A DNA stretch of 64,000 nt from Mytilus trossulus. Taxonomy: Eukaryota > Mollusca > Bivalvia > Mytilida > Mytilidae. Under the pieces are notes generated by a model. That model worked only from the letters and a program-made list of their open reading frames with translations. It was not told the DNA's origin and ran no database searches. This document shows, piece by piece, positions 15,001 to 23,802 of the stretch. The translations under genes were made by a program, and so were the position numbers. The first letter of the stretch is position 1; each line of letters opens with the position of its first letter. The stretch is from NCBI RefSeq assembly GCF_036588685.1, contig NC_086378.1, positions 74,293,127 to 74,357,126 on the forward strand. Direction: 5' to 3'.

Positions 15001-16843
15001 TGCAGTAGGGCTTGATACGGATAGTTTCTGGCCGGTAACGGAACACATGAACAGTATTTCCCAGATCACAGATATTGTCACTGCATATACACTACAGTTT
15101 TAATATTGAACTAACACAGGAAATGTAATGTTGAGTGCTGATTTCGTTGACATCAGCAATATATGAGCTCCGTCGGATATAAATCGACGTTTGCAAGTGA
15201 ATATTAATATATACGTTATCTTATTTCGGCCATAAATAAAATCTCTATCAATAGTCTGTAACAGGTTTGAAACTTTGAGTTATTTTATGAACACTATAAA
15301 ACAGACTAAAATCCATCTCTTATTTCGTATTTGAACATGTTTAATGATCCTAAAACCAATCAAAGTTGTATACATGTACATGCAAATCTGGACTTGCATA
15401 TAGTCGATTTCTTTCCGACGCAGCTCATATGTTGATGACTAATATAAAACAATTTTAACTTTCGCGACTGAGCTTTTTTTGTTATGCAACAAAATATATC
15501 CGAAAAAATATTCAGTATTGACTACTCCATAAGAAAAACAGCAGAGGAGGTGTTAAAAATCAAATAGAGATATTACGCACTTTGGGTACAGGTTGAACAC
15601 GCCATTCGAAAATTAAAGAAAATAACAACACACAAAGTTTTCTGCATGTGTGTTTCCTAAAACAAAACTTATTTACAAGATAAACGAAATATCAGTTCAT
15701 TTCAATTAGAGCTATATATTTTTTGGTTTTGTAGAGGAAGTTTAATTGTTTTTTCAATGACAATTGTAAGTCTTAGTGTAATCCTAGGCAAAGAACTAAT
15801 TTCCGCAAATGTCAACTAGTAACATCACTAAGTCACTTCCTGCTGTTTGATTTTCGCAAAACTGTAAACAACTTATTAACGCGAGCGGTTATTTTCTAGA
15901 TTTTTGCGGATAATATATCAAGAAATTTTATATTTGCGTAATTGAATTGCCGCGAATTGGTCTTGAAAGGGCTAAACGCGGAATAAAGTATCCGCGAAAT
16001 AAGTTGGTTTACAGTATTTTGTTGTCGTTTTTTATATGAGTCTCTTCTATCAATCTATCTATGTATGCATGATAGTAAACAATTCATGGCTTTGTAATAT
16101 ATATTCTAACAAAGAAAAATATGTTCTCACCTTTGAATAAAGGACTGATTTCCCATAATGAAATTGCGCTGCGACCGGAAAATTGTGCAACTGAAAACTC
16201 AATAAAATATATCGGCAAAGCTCCTATTATCATAAATATGAAATATGGTATGAGGAACGTACCTAGATTATAAAAAAAGAAAATGAAAGTTAAATTTATG
16301 TATTTTGGCACACCTTTTCGATTTTTAATGCTCTTCAAATTCGCATTTATAAAATTTAAAATGATCTTAAATACTGAAACTTTTCTACACCCCGCATAGC
16401 TTGGGTTAGTAACAGTTGGCACAACCTTTTATTTAAATTGTTTTGGTCTTCAATTTGTATTGGGTTTAGCTTTTTAACTTGAGTGCCACTGATGAGTCTT
16501 AATATTGAGACGAAACGCGCGTCTAGCTTACTAAATTAAAACCACGCTATATGTGATTGATCATAATTTAAATCATCATTTTTATATTATTTTATGTAGT
16601 TATTAATATTAAAGATACGTACTTTTGAAAATGTGGTAAAGTAAATAACACATTATTTAATAGACAGATATAATCAATCTGTTTCCACAAATAAGCTATA
16701 TTACCTCCACCATTTTTGTAACAGAGGTATGGAAACCTCCAAATATTTCCAGGACCGATACAGTACCCAGCACAGGATAACAGGAATTCTAAGCGCCCAG
16801 ACCAAGTTTCCCTACTTTCTGTTTGTTCTTTAGATTTTTCCAT
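2919..16843 (-). CDS. SLC6-family Na+/Cl- dependent neurotransmitter/amino-acid transporter, 13 coding exons
   Basis: Exons (high to low): 16843-16705, 16262-16131, 13572-13239, 12167-12035, 11025-10891, 10335-10232, 9352-9228, 8404-8292, 7195-7064, 5928-5829, 5437-5337, 4553-4386, 3008-2919. They total 1806 nt, 601 residues plus stop, the usual SLC6 size. Hallmarks: [15 protein letters not shown] in TM1, a large second outer loop with six N-x-S/T sites and Cys131/Cys140 for the conserved disulfide, YPEAIS and IDS before and in TM8, and a short C-tail. Chloride-site residues fit: Tyr53, Gln299, Thr303, Asn335, Ser339. Gly30, where monoamine carriers have Asp, points to an amino-acid-type substrate such as glycine, but Pro31 and Phe107 are unusual (see findings). 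It should act at the plasma membrane as a Na+-coupled importer. Start chosen as the first Met before TM1; 5' UTR and promoter were not identified. Confidence 0.93.
3260..3590 (+). pseudogene. Penelope-like retroelement reverse transcriptase fragment
   Basis: The plus strand holds a short RT segment: [15 protein letters not shown] then [11 protein letters not shown], with the catalytic Asp pair at about 3437-3442. R-Y-x-D-D-V-L-S-L is the active-site text I associate with Penelope-like elements (usually RYIDDVLSLN). Upstream text is in another frame, so the fragment is frameshifted and truncated. It lies upstream of SLC6 exon 13, in its last intron, on the opposite strand. Confidence 0.5.
3590..3715 (-). 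repeat. Dispersed mussel repeat, end module (GATGTGGTAT family)
   Basis: The reverse complement reads GATGCGGTATGCTTACCAAT and GAGACATATCTCCACAAGAG, the end module of the most frequent repeat in this window (other copies near 17.2, 22.0, 30.5, 33.3, 53.7, 55.1 and 56.9 kb). Confidence 0.6.
4386..4553 (-). CDS. SLC6 exon 12: TM11-TM12
   Basis: Residues 517-572: [20 protein letters not shown] then [20 protein letters not shown], ending SEGTLKQ. YxYPxWA.G.GW is the conserved entry into TM12. Phase 0 both ends. Confidence 0.92.
5337..5437 (-). CDS. SLC6 exon 11: TM10-TM11
   Basis: Completes codon 483 and continues [20 protein letters not shown] then [15 protein letters not shown]-x-R-F-x-x-D-I-x-x-M-x-G and W...TP are signature positions. 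Donor GTG|GTAAGT, phase 0. Confidence 0.92.
5829..5928 (-). CDS. SLC6 exon 10: TM10
   Basis: Residues 450-482: [20 protein letters not shown] then [13 protein letters not shown]. The G-G-x-Y-x-F-x-x-x-D-x-Y motif is typical. The donor must be the non-consensus ATG|GTTGGT: using the downstream GTAAAA would create a stop after joining to exon 11. Confidence 0.88.
7064..7195 (-). CDS. SLC6 exon 9: TM8 end to TM9
   Basis: Residues 406-449: [20 protein letters not shown] then [20 protein letters not shown]. The DEFP plus Arg/Lys-rich turn before TM9 is the family pattern. Phase 0 both ends. Confidence 0.92.
8292..8404 (-). CDS. SLC6 exon 8: outer loop 4 and TM8
   Basis: Residues 368-405: [20 protein letters not shown] then [18 protein letters not shown]. 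Asp403-Ser404 match the sodium-2 motif (LDS in most members; here IDS). Confidence 0.93.
9080..9170 (-). repeat. Dispersed mussel repeat (GCCATGGCTAAA family) fragment
   Basis: The reverse complement contains GACAACGCCATGGCTAAAA, shared with copies near 14.1 kb and 50.8 kb. This partial copy lies in an SLC6 intron. Confidence 0.5.
9228..9352 (-). CDS. SLC6 exon 7: TM7
   Basis: Completes Arg326 and runs to residue 367: [20 protein letters not shown], then [20 protein letters not shown]. Asn335 and Ser339 match chloride ligands; FSVLGFMA is the standard TM7 end. Confidence 0.93.
9607..9870 (+). mobile_element. MITE-like element, copy A (GGTGCACACTGTTAAATAAC)
   Basis: This copy reads GATTGGCTGACGTAATTTTG, GTGACCGTGACGTCATC, a GTGCACACTGTTAAATAACC core and TAGACAGAAAAAAATATTAC. 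An inverted copy lies at 38125-38425. The core is palindromic: GGTGCACACTG...CGGTGTGCACC. No coding capacity; it sits in the SLC6 intron between exons 6 and 7. Copy A lacks the second hairpin arm that copy B has. Confidence 0.65.
10232..10335 (-). CDS. SLC6 exon 6: TM6
   Basis: Residues 292-325: [20 protein letters not shown] then [14 protein letters not shown]. Gln299 and Thr303 fit chloride/sodium-1 ligands. The segment usually reads SLGPGFG in monoamine carriers; here it is TSGVGWG. Donor CCG|GTAAAC, phase 2. Confidence 0.92.
10691..10755. repeat. Short inverted repeat (hairpin)
   Basis: AATGTTTGTTTAGTCC is followed by its reverse complement GGACTAAACAAACATT, with arms of about 22 bp allowing one mismatch and a loop of roughly 20 bp. 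It lies in the intron between SLC6 exons 5 and 6. Possibly a small MITE remnant. Confidence 0.6.
10891..11025 (-). CDS. SLC6 exon 5: TM5 and outer loop 3
   Basis: Residues 247-291: [20 protein letters not shown], then [22 protein letters not shown]-x-T-x-x-x-P-Y-x-x-L and LPGA...G..FYL.P.W are strong SLC6 signatures. Phase 0 at both ends. Confidence 0.93.
12035..12167 (-). CDS. SLC6 exon 4: TM4
   Basis: Residues 203-246, beginning [14 protein letters not shown], then [20 protein letters not shown] and GIKVSGK. The acceptor AATCCAG|ATACAA completes Arg202 (AG|A). The donor GGGAAG|GTATGC ends on a codon boundary. Confidence 0.9.
12403..12470 (+). repeat. Dispersed mussel repeat fragment (GAATGGAAATGGGGAATGTG)
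   Basis: Reads GAATGGAAATGGGGAATGTG then CCAAAGAGACAACAACCCGA. A second fragment begins near 11415 and an inverted one spans 45478-45560, so the family is present three times. Confidence 0.6.
13239..13572 (-). CDS. SLC6 exon 3: TM3 and glycosylated outer loop 2
   Basis: Residues 91-201. TM3 is [27 protein letters not shown] opens a long loop with sequons at Asn147, 152, 157, 166, 177 and 186, then EEFW, the usual end of this loop. Phe107 stands where nearly all SLC6 members have the substrate-contacting Tyr. Largest exon of the gene (334 bp). Confidence 0.92.
13685..14310 (+). repeat. Dispersed mussel repeats in SLC6 intron 2
   Basis: Two neighbouring fragments: 13695-13800 (GATACGAAAGGGACAATAG) and 14070-14310 (AACGCCATGGCTAAAAAAG, CACGAGCTCCACCAAATAAT). 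The second is the same family as 50770-50990 in a VPS35 intron. No coding capacity. Confidence 0.55.
15151..15437. mobile_element. MITE with about 40-bp terminal inverted repeats
   Basis: The left end reads CATCAGCAATATATGAGCTC then CGTCGGATATAAATCGACG; the right end, reversed, reads CATCAACATATGAGCTGCG then TCGGAAAGAAATCGACT. The 287-bp unit has no ORF and lies in the large intron between SLC6 exons 2 and 3. Target duplications are not obvious. Confidence 0.65.
16131..16262 (-). CDS. SLC6 exon 2: TM2 and first cytoplasmic loop
   Basis: Residues 47-90, [20 protein letters not shown] then [12 protein letters not shown] and WEISPLFKG. The acceptor is ATCTAG|GTACGT and the donor AAAG|GTGAGA. 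The usual family text is GAFLIPY...ELALGQ...ISPLFKG, so Gln in the AQFS motif is kept. Tyr53 is the predicted chloride ligand. Confidence 0.92.
16485..16560 (+). repeat. Mussel repeat fragment (GAAACGCGCGTCTGGCGTA type)
   Basis: CACTGATGAGTCTTAATATT and GACGAAACGCGCGTCTAGC match the family that appears longer at 43165-43600. It lies in SLC6 intron 1. Confidence 0.55.
16705..16843 (-). CDS. SLC6 exon 1: N-terminus and TM1
   Basis: Encodes residues 1-46: a short polar N-tail ([14 protein letters not shown]), then TM1 with its unwound substrate/sodium segment GYCIGPGN and [12 protein letters not shown]. The donor is GGAG|GTAATA, phase 1. Reading through gives an intronic tail (NIAYLWKQ) that is not SLC6-like, supporting the splice. 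Confidence 0.92.
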
Positions 16844-17164
16844 TTTGCAAGAGAACTTCGAACAGAAAAAACCAAATATTGTTACATTGAAAATATTTCA
16901 TGTGAATGTAAGGTTGGTTTTTATTTTTTCATAAAAGAAGATATGAGAGCAGGTGTACATTTCGGAAACCTAATAAGTTAACATAAAAGAAATAAACATT
17001 TAATACATTCATTTAAAGGTACATGTTCATTTGAAAGATGTTTCTTGTTTGCAAAATAATCTTACGAAACATTAGATACAACAAACTACGTTTTTTTGGG
17101 GGTGGGCGAGTAATTTTAGATAAACCTATGTTTTGTTTGAATTTCATTTATGTATTTTTGTTAT

Positions 17165-17275
17165 TGTGAAACAACTTTATTGGACGACAAAGCATTTTAA
17201 TTTCTGTGTCATTTGGTCTTTTGTGGAGCGTTGTCTCATTAGCAATTATACCATATCTTCTTATTTTTATACAAA
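17165..17275 (-). repeat. Dispersed mussel repeat, end module (GATGTGGTAT family)
   Basis: The reverse complement reads GATATGGTATAATTGCTAAT, GAGACAACGCTCCACAAAAG and ACCAAATGACACAGAAATT. It lies 5' of SLC6 exon 1. An open frame over it is an artefact of the repeat. Confidence 0.6.
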
Positions 17276-18417
17276 AAAAAAGGCACATACAATGACATGA
17301 AAGACCATCTAAAAAATGTATTATTGATATCAGCGCTTGTCTACACCCTAGGCGATATGCCGCTTGGTATAAGGTACAAACGAACATTCTTTCAACTGTC
17401 AAATGTTTGCTATCAACCAGATGCTCGGGTTCCTTTTCAAATGTGCGATATATCTGTAGCAAAATTCATTCAATAATTATGTATAAATGTGTTGCTGTCC
17501 GAAATGAATTAGTCGTGAAACATCCAGAATAAAATATTTTCATCCTCACTGTAGACCTGTATCAAAAAATACCTTATTATAAAACCATTTGGCAAAATTT
17601 GAAACAATTACCTTGACAGATGAATTCCAACACAAGCACAAGGAGTCATGCAGCTGAAACTATCAACCTGGATGGAGGCATTAAGAGAAATTGTAAATGG
17701 TACAAAAATCAATGTCACGGAACAAAACTTTATTCATTATTCATATTTACAAATGTAAAATGCTGATGTATAAAGAAAAACCACGATAACGTTTTATAAT
17801 GCACTCATGTGTAGTTTATGTGATGAAAATGTGTCGGTAAACTAGTTAACAAAATATACAATATCTTAAACGATATATTGATCAGGTACGTGCCGAAGTG
17901 TTCTGATTAGATTGGTGAACAATTTAACACAAAATGGTTGTAAAAGCAGGCCATGCGAACACATTCGATCAGTACCACTTTTTATGCAGGTGTTGTGTTG
18001 TTTCATATCAGGAAAGATGTTGATAATTGAATTTCAAGACTCAAAATAACCAAGCAAGTTTGATTGAGTATGACAAAAAGACCCCTGTGAAAGTACTTTT
18101 ATTCGTGGGGATCCAATTTCCGTGGTTTTCGTATATGACTTTATCCACGAATTTGAGTTCAAATGAAATAAAACAACCATGTTCAAGACATGGAAAGATC
18201 CCTATCGGTAGGTTTGACTACTGATATGATCTAGAGAATATATTAAATAACGCCATATCTAAGAATACTTCAAAAGCAGTCCTGGCATCAATAAAATAAA
18301 CTGTATATCTTTTAATCTTTTAATTCTCATAAAAAAAAATATGTTTGATCGACGAAAGTCAGATTTCCGGTATTGATATGCTAGTATAATGATAAAGTGT
18401 TCTTTGTATATCTCCTA
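17276..18417. other. Upstream region of the SLC6 gene, no gene seen
   Basis: AT-rich DNA with only short chance frames. An untranslated first exon and the promoter of the SLC6 gene could lie here, but no TATA/initiator arrangement or splice donor can be singled out. Confidence 0.4.
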
Positions 18418-19240
18418 CATATCTATAATACTATAATTACGAGGTCCAATTTGTCAGCCGTCATCACGTGAAAACGACGAATCAAAGAATTCAACTTTAT
18501 ATACAACTTATATAGTACAAAGGTGTAGATTAAAAATTACACCACTCCAGGCCCTTTTGTTTTCCACGTAATTAATATAGCCAATAATAAAGACGTTCCG
18601 GGTCGAGTCCGATACCGATACCAATAGTATAATCACCTGTTACTTATTACCTTATCTGTACGTTCCGCATCTGACAGGGGCACCACCAAACAGTGTATAC
18701 AGGATTAATTATGCTATATACACGGGTCATAATCACAGGGTTGACACTACTAAATTGTCAAATTGTTACCTTTTGTAGTATTTTAATCAGTAAGACTTTC
18801 TAAGATAACGATACTAATACTAAAAATCTGGACTAAAAATAAGGCGTATAGGTACAGTGTTCAATTTTTTAGCGGGCATGAGTGACGTATTAAAAACAGC
18901 GAATCAAAGAATTCAACTTAATTTATAACTAATATAGGACAATGCTGTTGATTAAAAAATACTCCATTCCAGGACCTTTTGTTTTCCAAATAACTAGTAT
19001 TTATCATGACCAATAATTGATAAGTTCCAGTTCGACGGGTTCAAACAGAAAGATTTGAAAGCAGAGAAAACTGTGTATCTTATAATCGGCATGATTTTAT
19101 CAGATGACAATACTGATACTAAAGTAAGGCTTGCGCATAGTTATATACTTTAATTCAGTCACGGACCCGCGATGTCACATGTGTGTTCTAGTGGGAAATA
19201 ATAATTTCATGCTCGGCTTGATTTTGATCAGAATTATTTG
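18418..19240 (+). repeat. Dispersed mollusc repeat made of two diverged half-units
   Basis: Two halves about 430 bp apart share AATCAAAGAATTCAACTT, ATATAGTACAAAG/ATATAGGACAATG, a GATTAAAAATTACACCACTCC-like line and CAGGCCCTTTTGTTTTCCA. The flanking text (CGTTCCGCATCTGACAGGGG, CACGGACCCGCGATGTCACA) is, from memory, recurrent in mussel sequences. Confidence 0.6.
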
Positions 19241-20394
19241 ACAATTCAAGATACTTTCATATCAGAATCAGAATCAGAATAATTTATAGCATTTGTTTAT
19301 GTTACTGTTTTCTTTAGGTGTCACGTTTATGACCTAATTAACACATGTGATGGTCTTTAATCTTGTGATCACTTGATCATGGGTTTATTTGTGTATTACT
19401 ACAATTTACAAGGGTCAATGTTTACATTGAACTATCGTTTCTAAAGGCTTTAATTTTTCATTTTGTATTTTTAGAAAACTAAAATCCACCAATTTAAAAA
19501 CTCACGAACATGTAAATATTGATCAAACGAAGAAAATTGATACCCACGAATTAAAGTACTTTCACGGTAATACATAAAAAGGCTTGATAACATTTTAAAT
19601 TGAAAACGAATGACCTGAAATCTTATTATAAGGTAAAGACATACAAAATCATTCCTTGAGACTCATAAACAGTCCATGATCTAAGCCCAAGAATTTGCAT
19701 CAAAATGATGTTGAATGAAAAGTGAACTTATCTCCTGCACCACTTAGAAAACACCATATTTCAAAATTAAACTGTCACATCAATAATATTATCTTAGTTC
19801 ACAGATACCACATGGTTTCTCTCTCAATTTAAAGGTGAAAATTGTTGCAAGAAGAAATAAAAATGAAATATACAATACCAATCAAGAAAAGTATCTCTTT
19901 TTTTCATTATATATATATGATTTTGCCAGTGATTTTTTTACAAATTTTTTCTTCTTCTATAAATTGTAAGATAATATAATTTAAAAACCATCTACAAAAT
20001 AATTAGTTTTCAAATAAACCATATAAAGTCATGATAAACAACCTCAAAGAATATTTTCCCCCAAATTTTTTTTTTAAATTTTAAAAAAAGAGGGGCTTTT
20101 CATCCCAAATGCCTGTGCATTTTTCCTAAAACTTTCAAAATGTTACAATTTTGTGTTTAAAACATCTTTTTGTTAAGTAATATCAACGGTCGTCTTATCA
20201 GTATGAAATGACAAATTTATAGCCCCACTTAACCATTTTATAATTGAGAGAAAATATGAAATTTTCACTTTCTTGTGCATGGATCAGCGTTTGTTGTACT
20301 GTATAACTGTCACGTAGTTTTTGTCATTTTAGCGATAAATTTTAACATTCCATATAAGTGGGGTTGGCAAGCCATTAAACCAGATTAACCGACC
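19241..20394. other. AT-rich intergenic stretch, no gene seen
   Basis: Contains a small CAGAAT triplicate (19262-19282), TA runs near 19908, and a weak inverted pair, AGCCCCACTTAA at about 20222 and TAAGTGGGGTT at about 20355, that could bound a degraded MITE. No supported coding or RNA gene. Confidence 0.35.
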
Positions 20395-20610
20395 ATATTA
20401 TCTTTAAATTAACTGTTCAGAGTCAGAAATATGGCAATTGTCATCACAAAGTCCGTTTCTATGTGTGTTGCCGTTTGTATTTGTTGCACCTCAGTTACTA
20501 TTACGGTTGGTGTTTTTCGGTTTTAGGGGTTATAACCCGGATTTGTTTTCTCTCAATCGATTTATGAACAGCGGGATATAACTGTTGCCTTTAACTTTAC
20601 AACTGTCCCA
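20395..20610 (+). repeat. Dispersed mussel repeat (CAATCGATTTATGA family)
   Basis: Reads AACCCGGATTTGTTTTCTCT, CAATCGATTTATGAACAGCG and ACTGTTGCCTTTAACTTT. A second, shorter copy is at 59340-59440. Confidence 0.55.
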
Positions 20611-21045
20611 TCAATGTCTCTATATCATAATTGATAATGCAAAAGGCGGTACCATTTACCATAACAATGAAAATATATGTTATATGCATCAAGTCTTTAT
20701 AAACACGTTTGACTAACAGTCAAAGACAAAATTGACAGTAGATGTGGTTGTTTACTGAGTAGCCCTGACAAAACGTATGTTCGAACCTTCAGCATTCCTC
20801 TGAAATAGTTCCAACTGCCTAAGAAACAATAACTTCAAAGGAAAAAACCCGAATACATATGTTACGTTATATTCTAATTGAGTGCATGTCAAGAATGTTC
20901 AATGTATGACCAAAGACATGTAGAAGTTAGTTGTCCTATTGTTAGATTTTGATGATTGTATGAGTGCAAAACACGAATTAATCTTCAATTAAACTTCTTG
21001 TTCCAGTCTTCTTTTAATTGTTAAATTGTTTACATCTGCAATTAA

Positions 21046-21822
21046 TCATTCAGCTTTTTGTTGATTCTTTCTGTTTAAAAGAGACCTTTTACCCGGAAAA
21101 TTGGAAAGGTTTCCAGTACTTCGTATTTGTGGATTAAAAATCTTTACTGGGACAGCTTTTCTCTCTGCACACATCCCAGTGCGACCACCTTTTTGATTGA
21201 GTGACAAAGTAACATGCTGCGCTGTTTGAATGTTAACACTTCTTTCTGTATCTTTTGCTATTGACATATTCTCGAGCATTGCAGCCATTTTCGCAGACTC
21301 CTTGGATTGATTATCCAATTGTTTAGTAATACTATTTAAGTGTGTGTTCATCGTAACTTGTTGTAATTTAATTTCTGCTGTAAGACCATTAATGGCATTG
21401 TCTTGCAACTGGTTGTCGTATTTCATAACTTGAAGTTCATTTTCGACACGCGATATCTCCCCTCCAAGACGTTTTATTTCATTTTGTTGTTTCTCACACG
21501 TTTCTGTTGAAGATTGTACTTGTTCTTCCAAAATTGAAATTTTGCCCAACAACTCTTCCTTTATCCTGATCATTTTTTCTTCCTTCCTTTTCAGTTGCTC
21601 AATTTTCTTGTCCTTCTTACAGTTTGCCTGATCAAGTTGACAAATTTTATCTTCTTGATCTATAGTACGATCTTTTAAAACGTCAATCACATTTTCAAGC
21701 TCATGACGTTCTTTCTCTTGTTCCAGCAAAAGTTTATTCTTTTCTGCCTCATGCTGTTTTTCGTCCAGATCAATTTTGTATTTCAAAACTTCTGACTTGC
21801 GGGTCTCCGAAATAATATTCAT
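21046..21822 (-). CDS. Coiled-coil protein, single open exon, function unknown
   Basis: A 258-codon frame, by far the longest uninterrupted one in the window outside recognised genes. Residues about 10-180 are Glu/Lys/Gln-rich with heptad spacing (KLLLEQEKERHELENVIDVL; KIEQLKRKEEKMIRIKEELL), predicting a long coiled coil. The last 50 residues are basic and Pro/Asn-containing (VPVKIFNPQIRSTGNLSNFP) and unlike the coil. The first Met is at 21822, but the frame stays open 5' to a good splice acceptor (pyrimidine-rich TTTCTTTAG) ending at about 21841, so this may be the last exon of a larger gene continuing toward higher coordinates. No catalytic domain is visible. I do not recognise the family; alternatives are the tail of a TRIM-, GIMAP- or kinesin-like protein, none demonstrable here. 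Confidence 0.6.
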   Translation of the reverse strand: MNIISETRKSEVLKYKIDLDEKQHEAEKNKLLLEQEKERHELENVIDVLKDRTIDQEDKICQLDQANCKKDKKIEQLKRKEEKMIRIKEELLGKISILEEQVQSSTETCEKQQNEIKRLGGEISRVENELQVMKYDNQLQDNAINGLTAEIKLQQVTMNTHLNSITKQLDNQSKESAKMAAMLENMSIAKDTERSVNIQTAQHVTLSLNQKGGRTGMCAERKAVPVKIFNPQIRSTGNLSNFPGKRSLLNRKNQQKAE

Positions 21823-21977
21823 ATTCCTTTTCGGGCAAATCTAAAGAAATTCAAAAGAAATATTAAAATCTGGGGCTAAATGAATCGTGAGATCAATCAG
21901 AAACAAAATAATGGAAATTATAAAAGAAAAGTAATAAAAAAAAATTGACAACAGTTAATGAAAATATAAAATATAAG

Positions 21978-22065
21978 ATGTGGTATGATTGCCGATGGAA
22001 CAACTGTCTGCAAGATACCAAATGCACAAAAATTAACAGCTTTAGGTCACCGCAGATGTGTATTC
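21978..22065 (+). repeat. Dispersed mussel repeat, end module (GATGTGGTAT family)
   Basis: Starts AAGATGTGGTATGATTGCC, then GGAACAACTGTCTGCAAGAT and TAGGTCACCGCAGATG. Lies just upstream of the coiled-coil ORF. Truncated copy. Confidence 0.6.
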
Positions 22066-22793
22066 ACAAAACAAATGAATTATCAAAATTAATTAAATAA
22101 TAAAACACAGTTAAGCGACCTATTGATACGAAAGTCAATTTATGCGTACACGTTGTTCTTACAAGGGAAGAGGGGACCTATGGGTTTTGTATTGATTTAG
22201 ATGATTGATGTATGACATGTTAAACGTATATCATGAGATTCAATGATGGAAAAAATAACAAGTTATATTTAGAAGGAGTGATATTTGTTTGCAACAGAAT
22301 ATTTAAAACTTTTAACATTCGAAAAAAGGGGAAATCAATAGTTTGACATTAAGATAATATTATTTAACGGTTATTATGACATTAGAATACACTTAATTAC
22401 CTTTATAATGCATATGCAATAAGATATCAAATGATAAAGTAAAATTGATCATTCAATTCAATTGAAAACTTCACAAATCTATGGAATAATAGACACATGT
22501 TCATTTAAACAAATTTAAATCGACAAATCATGTATACATTTAAAATTTAGTTAAATTCTTCTCTCGACCTGCTCGTCCGAATTTAAAGTATTTTATCTCT
22601 AAATTCAATAGGCTATAAACAAGACAAACACAGACAGAGGATTATATACTCACAGTAACATCTTATTTTCTCTTGCGATAACAATATTTATTTTACTTTA
22701 TTGTACTTATTTCTTCGATTGAAACAACATGTAAATACATGACATATAACATTGTTCCTCTTTCGCATCGTTTCTTTTTTCCTCGGCTGATAC

Positions 22794-23078
22794 GGTGCTT
22801 TTTGTCCGCAATTCGCTTTTTGTCCGCTTTTGCTTTTTGTCCGATAATTTTGCTTTTTGTCCGAAACTTTTGCTTTTTGTCCGTTGCTTTTTGTCCGTTT
22901 TGCCTTTTGTCCGATTATTTTGCTTTTTGTCCGAAACTTTTGCTTTTTGTCCGTTGCTTTTTGTCCGTTTTGCCTTTTGTCCGATTATTTTGCTTTTTGT
23001 CCGAAACTTTTGCTTTTTGTCCGTTGCTTTTTGTCCGTTTTGCTTTTTGTCCGAAAATTTTGCTTTATGTCCGATATA
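22794..23078 (+). repeat. Minisatellite of GCTTTTTGTCCG units, 70-bp higher-order period
   Basis: The core GCTTTTTGTCCG recurs with spacers of 2-8 bp. A four-core block repeats with a 70-bp period (identical positions at 22851, 22921 and 22991). The head reads GATACGGTGC before the first core. Because 70 is not a multiple of 3, all six frames stay open, giving spurious Lys/Gln-rich or Phe/Cys-rich ORFs on both strands. An inverted array lies at 31188-31440. Confidence 0.9.
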
Positions 23079-23138
23079 AAATGTGCATATTTTTGGCAGG
23101 TTCATTTTGAACTTCAAAATACCATGTCCTTTCAGGAG

Positions 23139-23738
23139 TTAAGGTGGTATGGGTGTCTTTCGCCATCTTGGATTGTAAAAAACAGAGAATCTACGGTCCA
23201 AATTTTCTATCAAGTTAGCAAAATTTGATGCAGGAATGCAGATTTTTAATGTGAATTTTCATTTCAAAGAACCAATTTATAAGAATATAACTTATAAATA
23301 TTAATATTTTTACAAGTATAGATTATTTTTGGTTGTTTTTTTAATATTTTCAAATTGGCAATTTAAGGGGAGGTAACTCTAAAACAGTGCATTTTCTGAA
23401 GGACTCTACATGAAATTTTCTTATTTTGTCTTTTAGCCGGAAAAAACGTACGGTGACCCTATCTTTTCTTTTGATAATCTCAAAGCATTGTCCGAAAGCA
23501 ATCTTTTCCTAATTTATTTTACAATTCTATCATTTTGTTTAGTTTCTATTCCCAAAATGTTGTTTTTTACTGTATAATCCATACAAAATTTGTCATTTGT
23601 CACAACCTGTAGCTTGAGAAAATGCACGGTGACCTATCATTTTTATAATATTTTTGAACATGTATCAATAGATACTACATTTTGACAAAGTATGAACAAA
23701 TTCTATCATTTTTATTTTAGACTCCCATACCACCTTAA
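23139..23738. mobile_element. TTAA-flanked non-autonomous DNA transposon
   Basis: TTAA (23139-23142) precedes GGTGGTATGGGTGTCT, and AGACTCCCATACCACC is followed by TTAA (23735-23738). The body of 592 bp has no ORF. A TTAA target duplication with short GG...CC inverted ends is typical of Kolobok and piggyBac; which of these supplied the transposase cannot be told. It abuts the minisatellite. Confidence 0.7.
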
Positions 23739-23802
23739 ATACAGACCATACTCACATTATAAATGATTTGTACATGAAATTTCATGTCTTTTACAAAATA
23801 TC

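Noticed and set aside
22707..23228. Four overlapping ORFs of 94-136 codons on both strands
   Set aside because: They are the GCTTTTTGTCCG minisatellite read in every frame; a 70-bp period shifts frame each unit and no frame has stops by composition alone.
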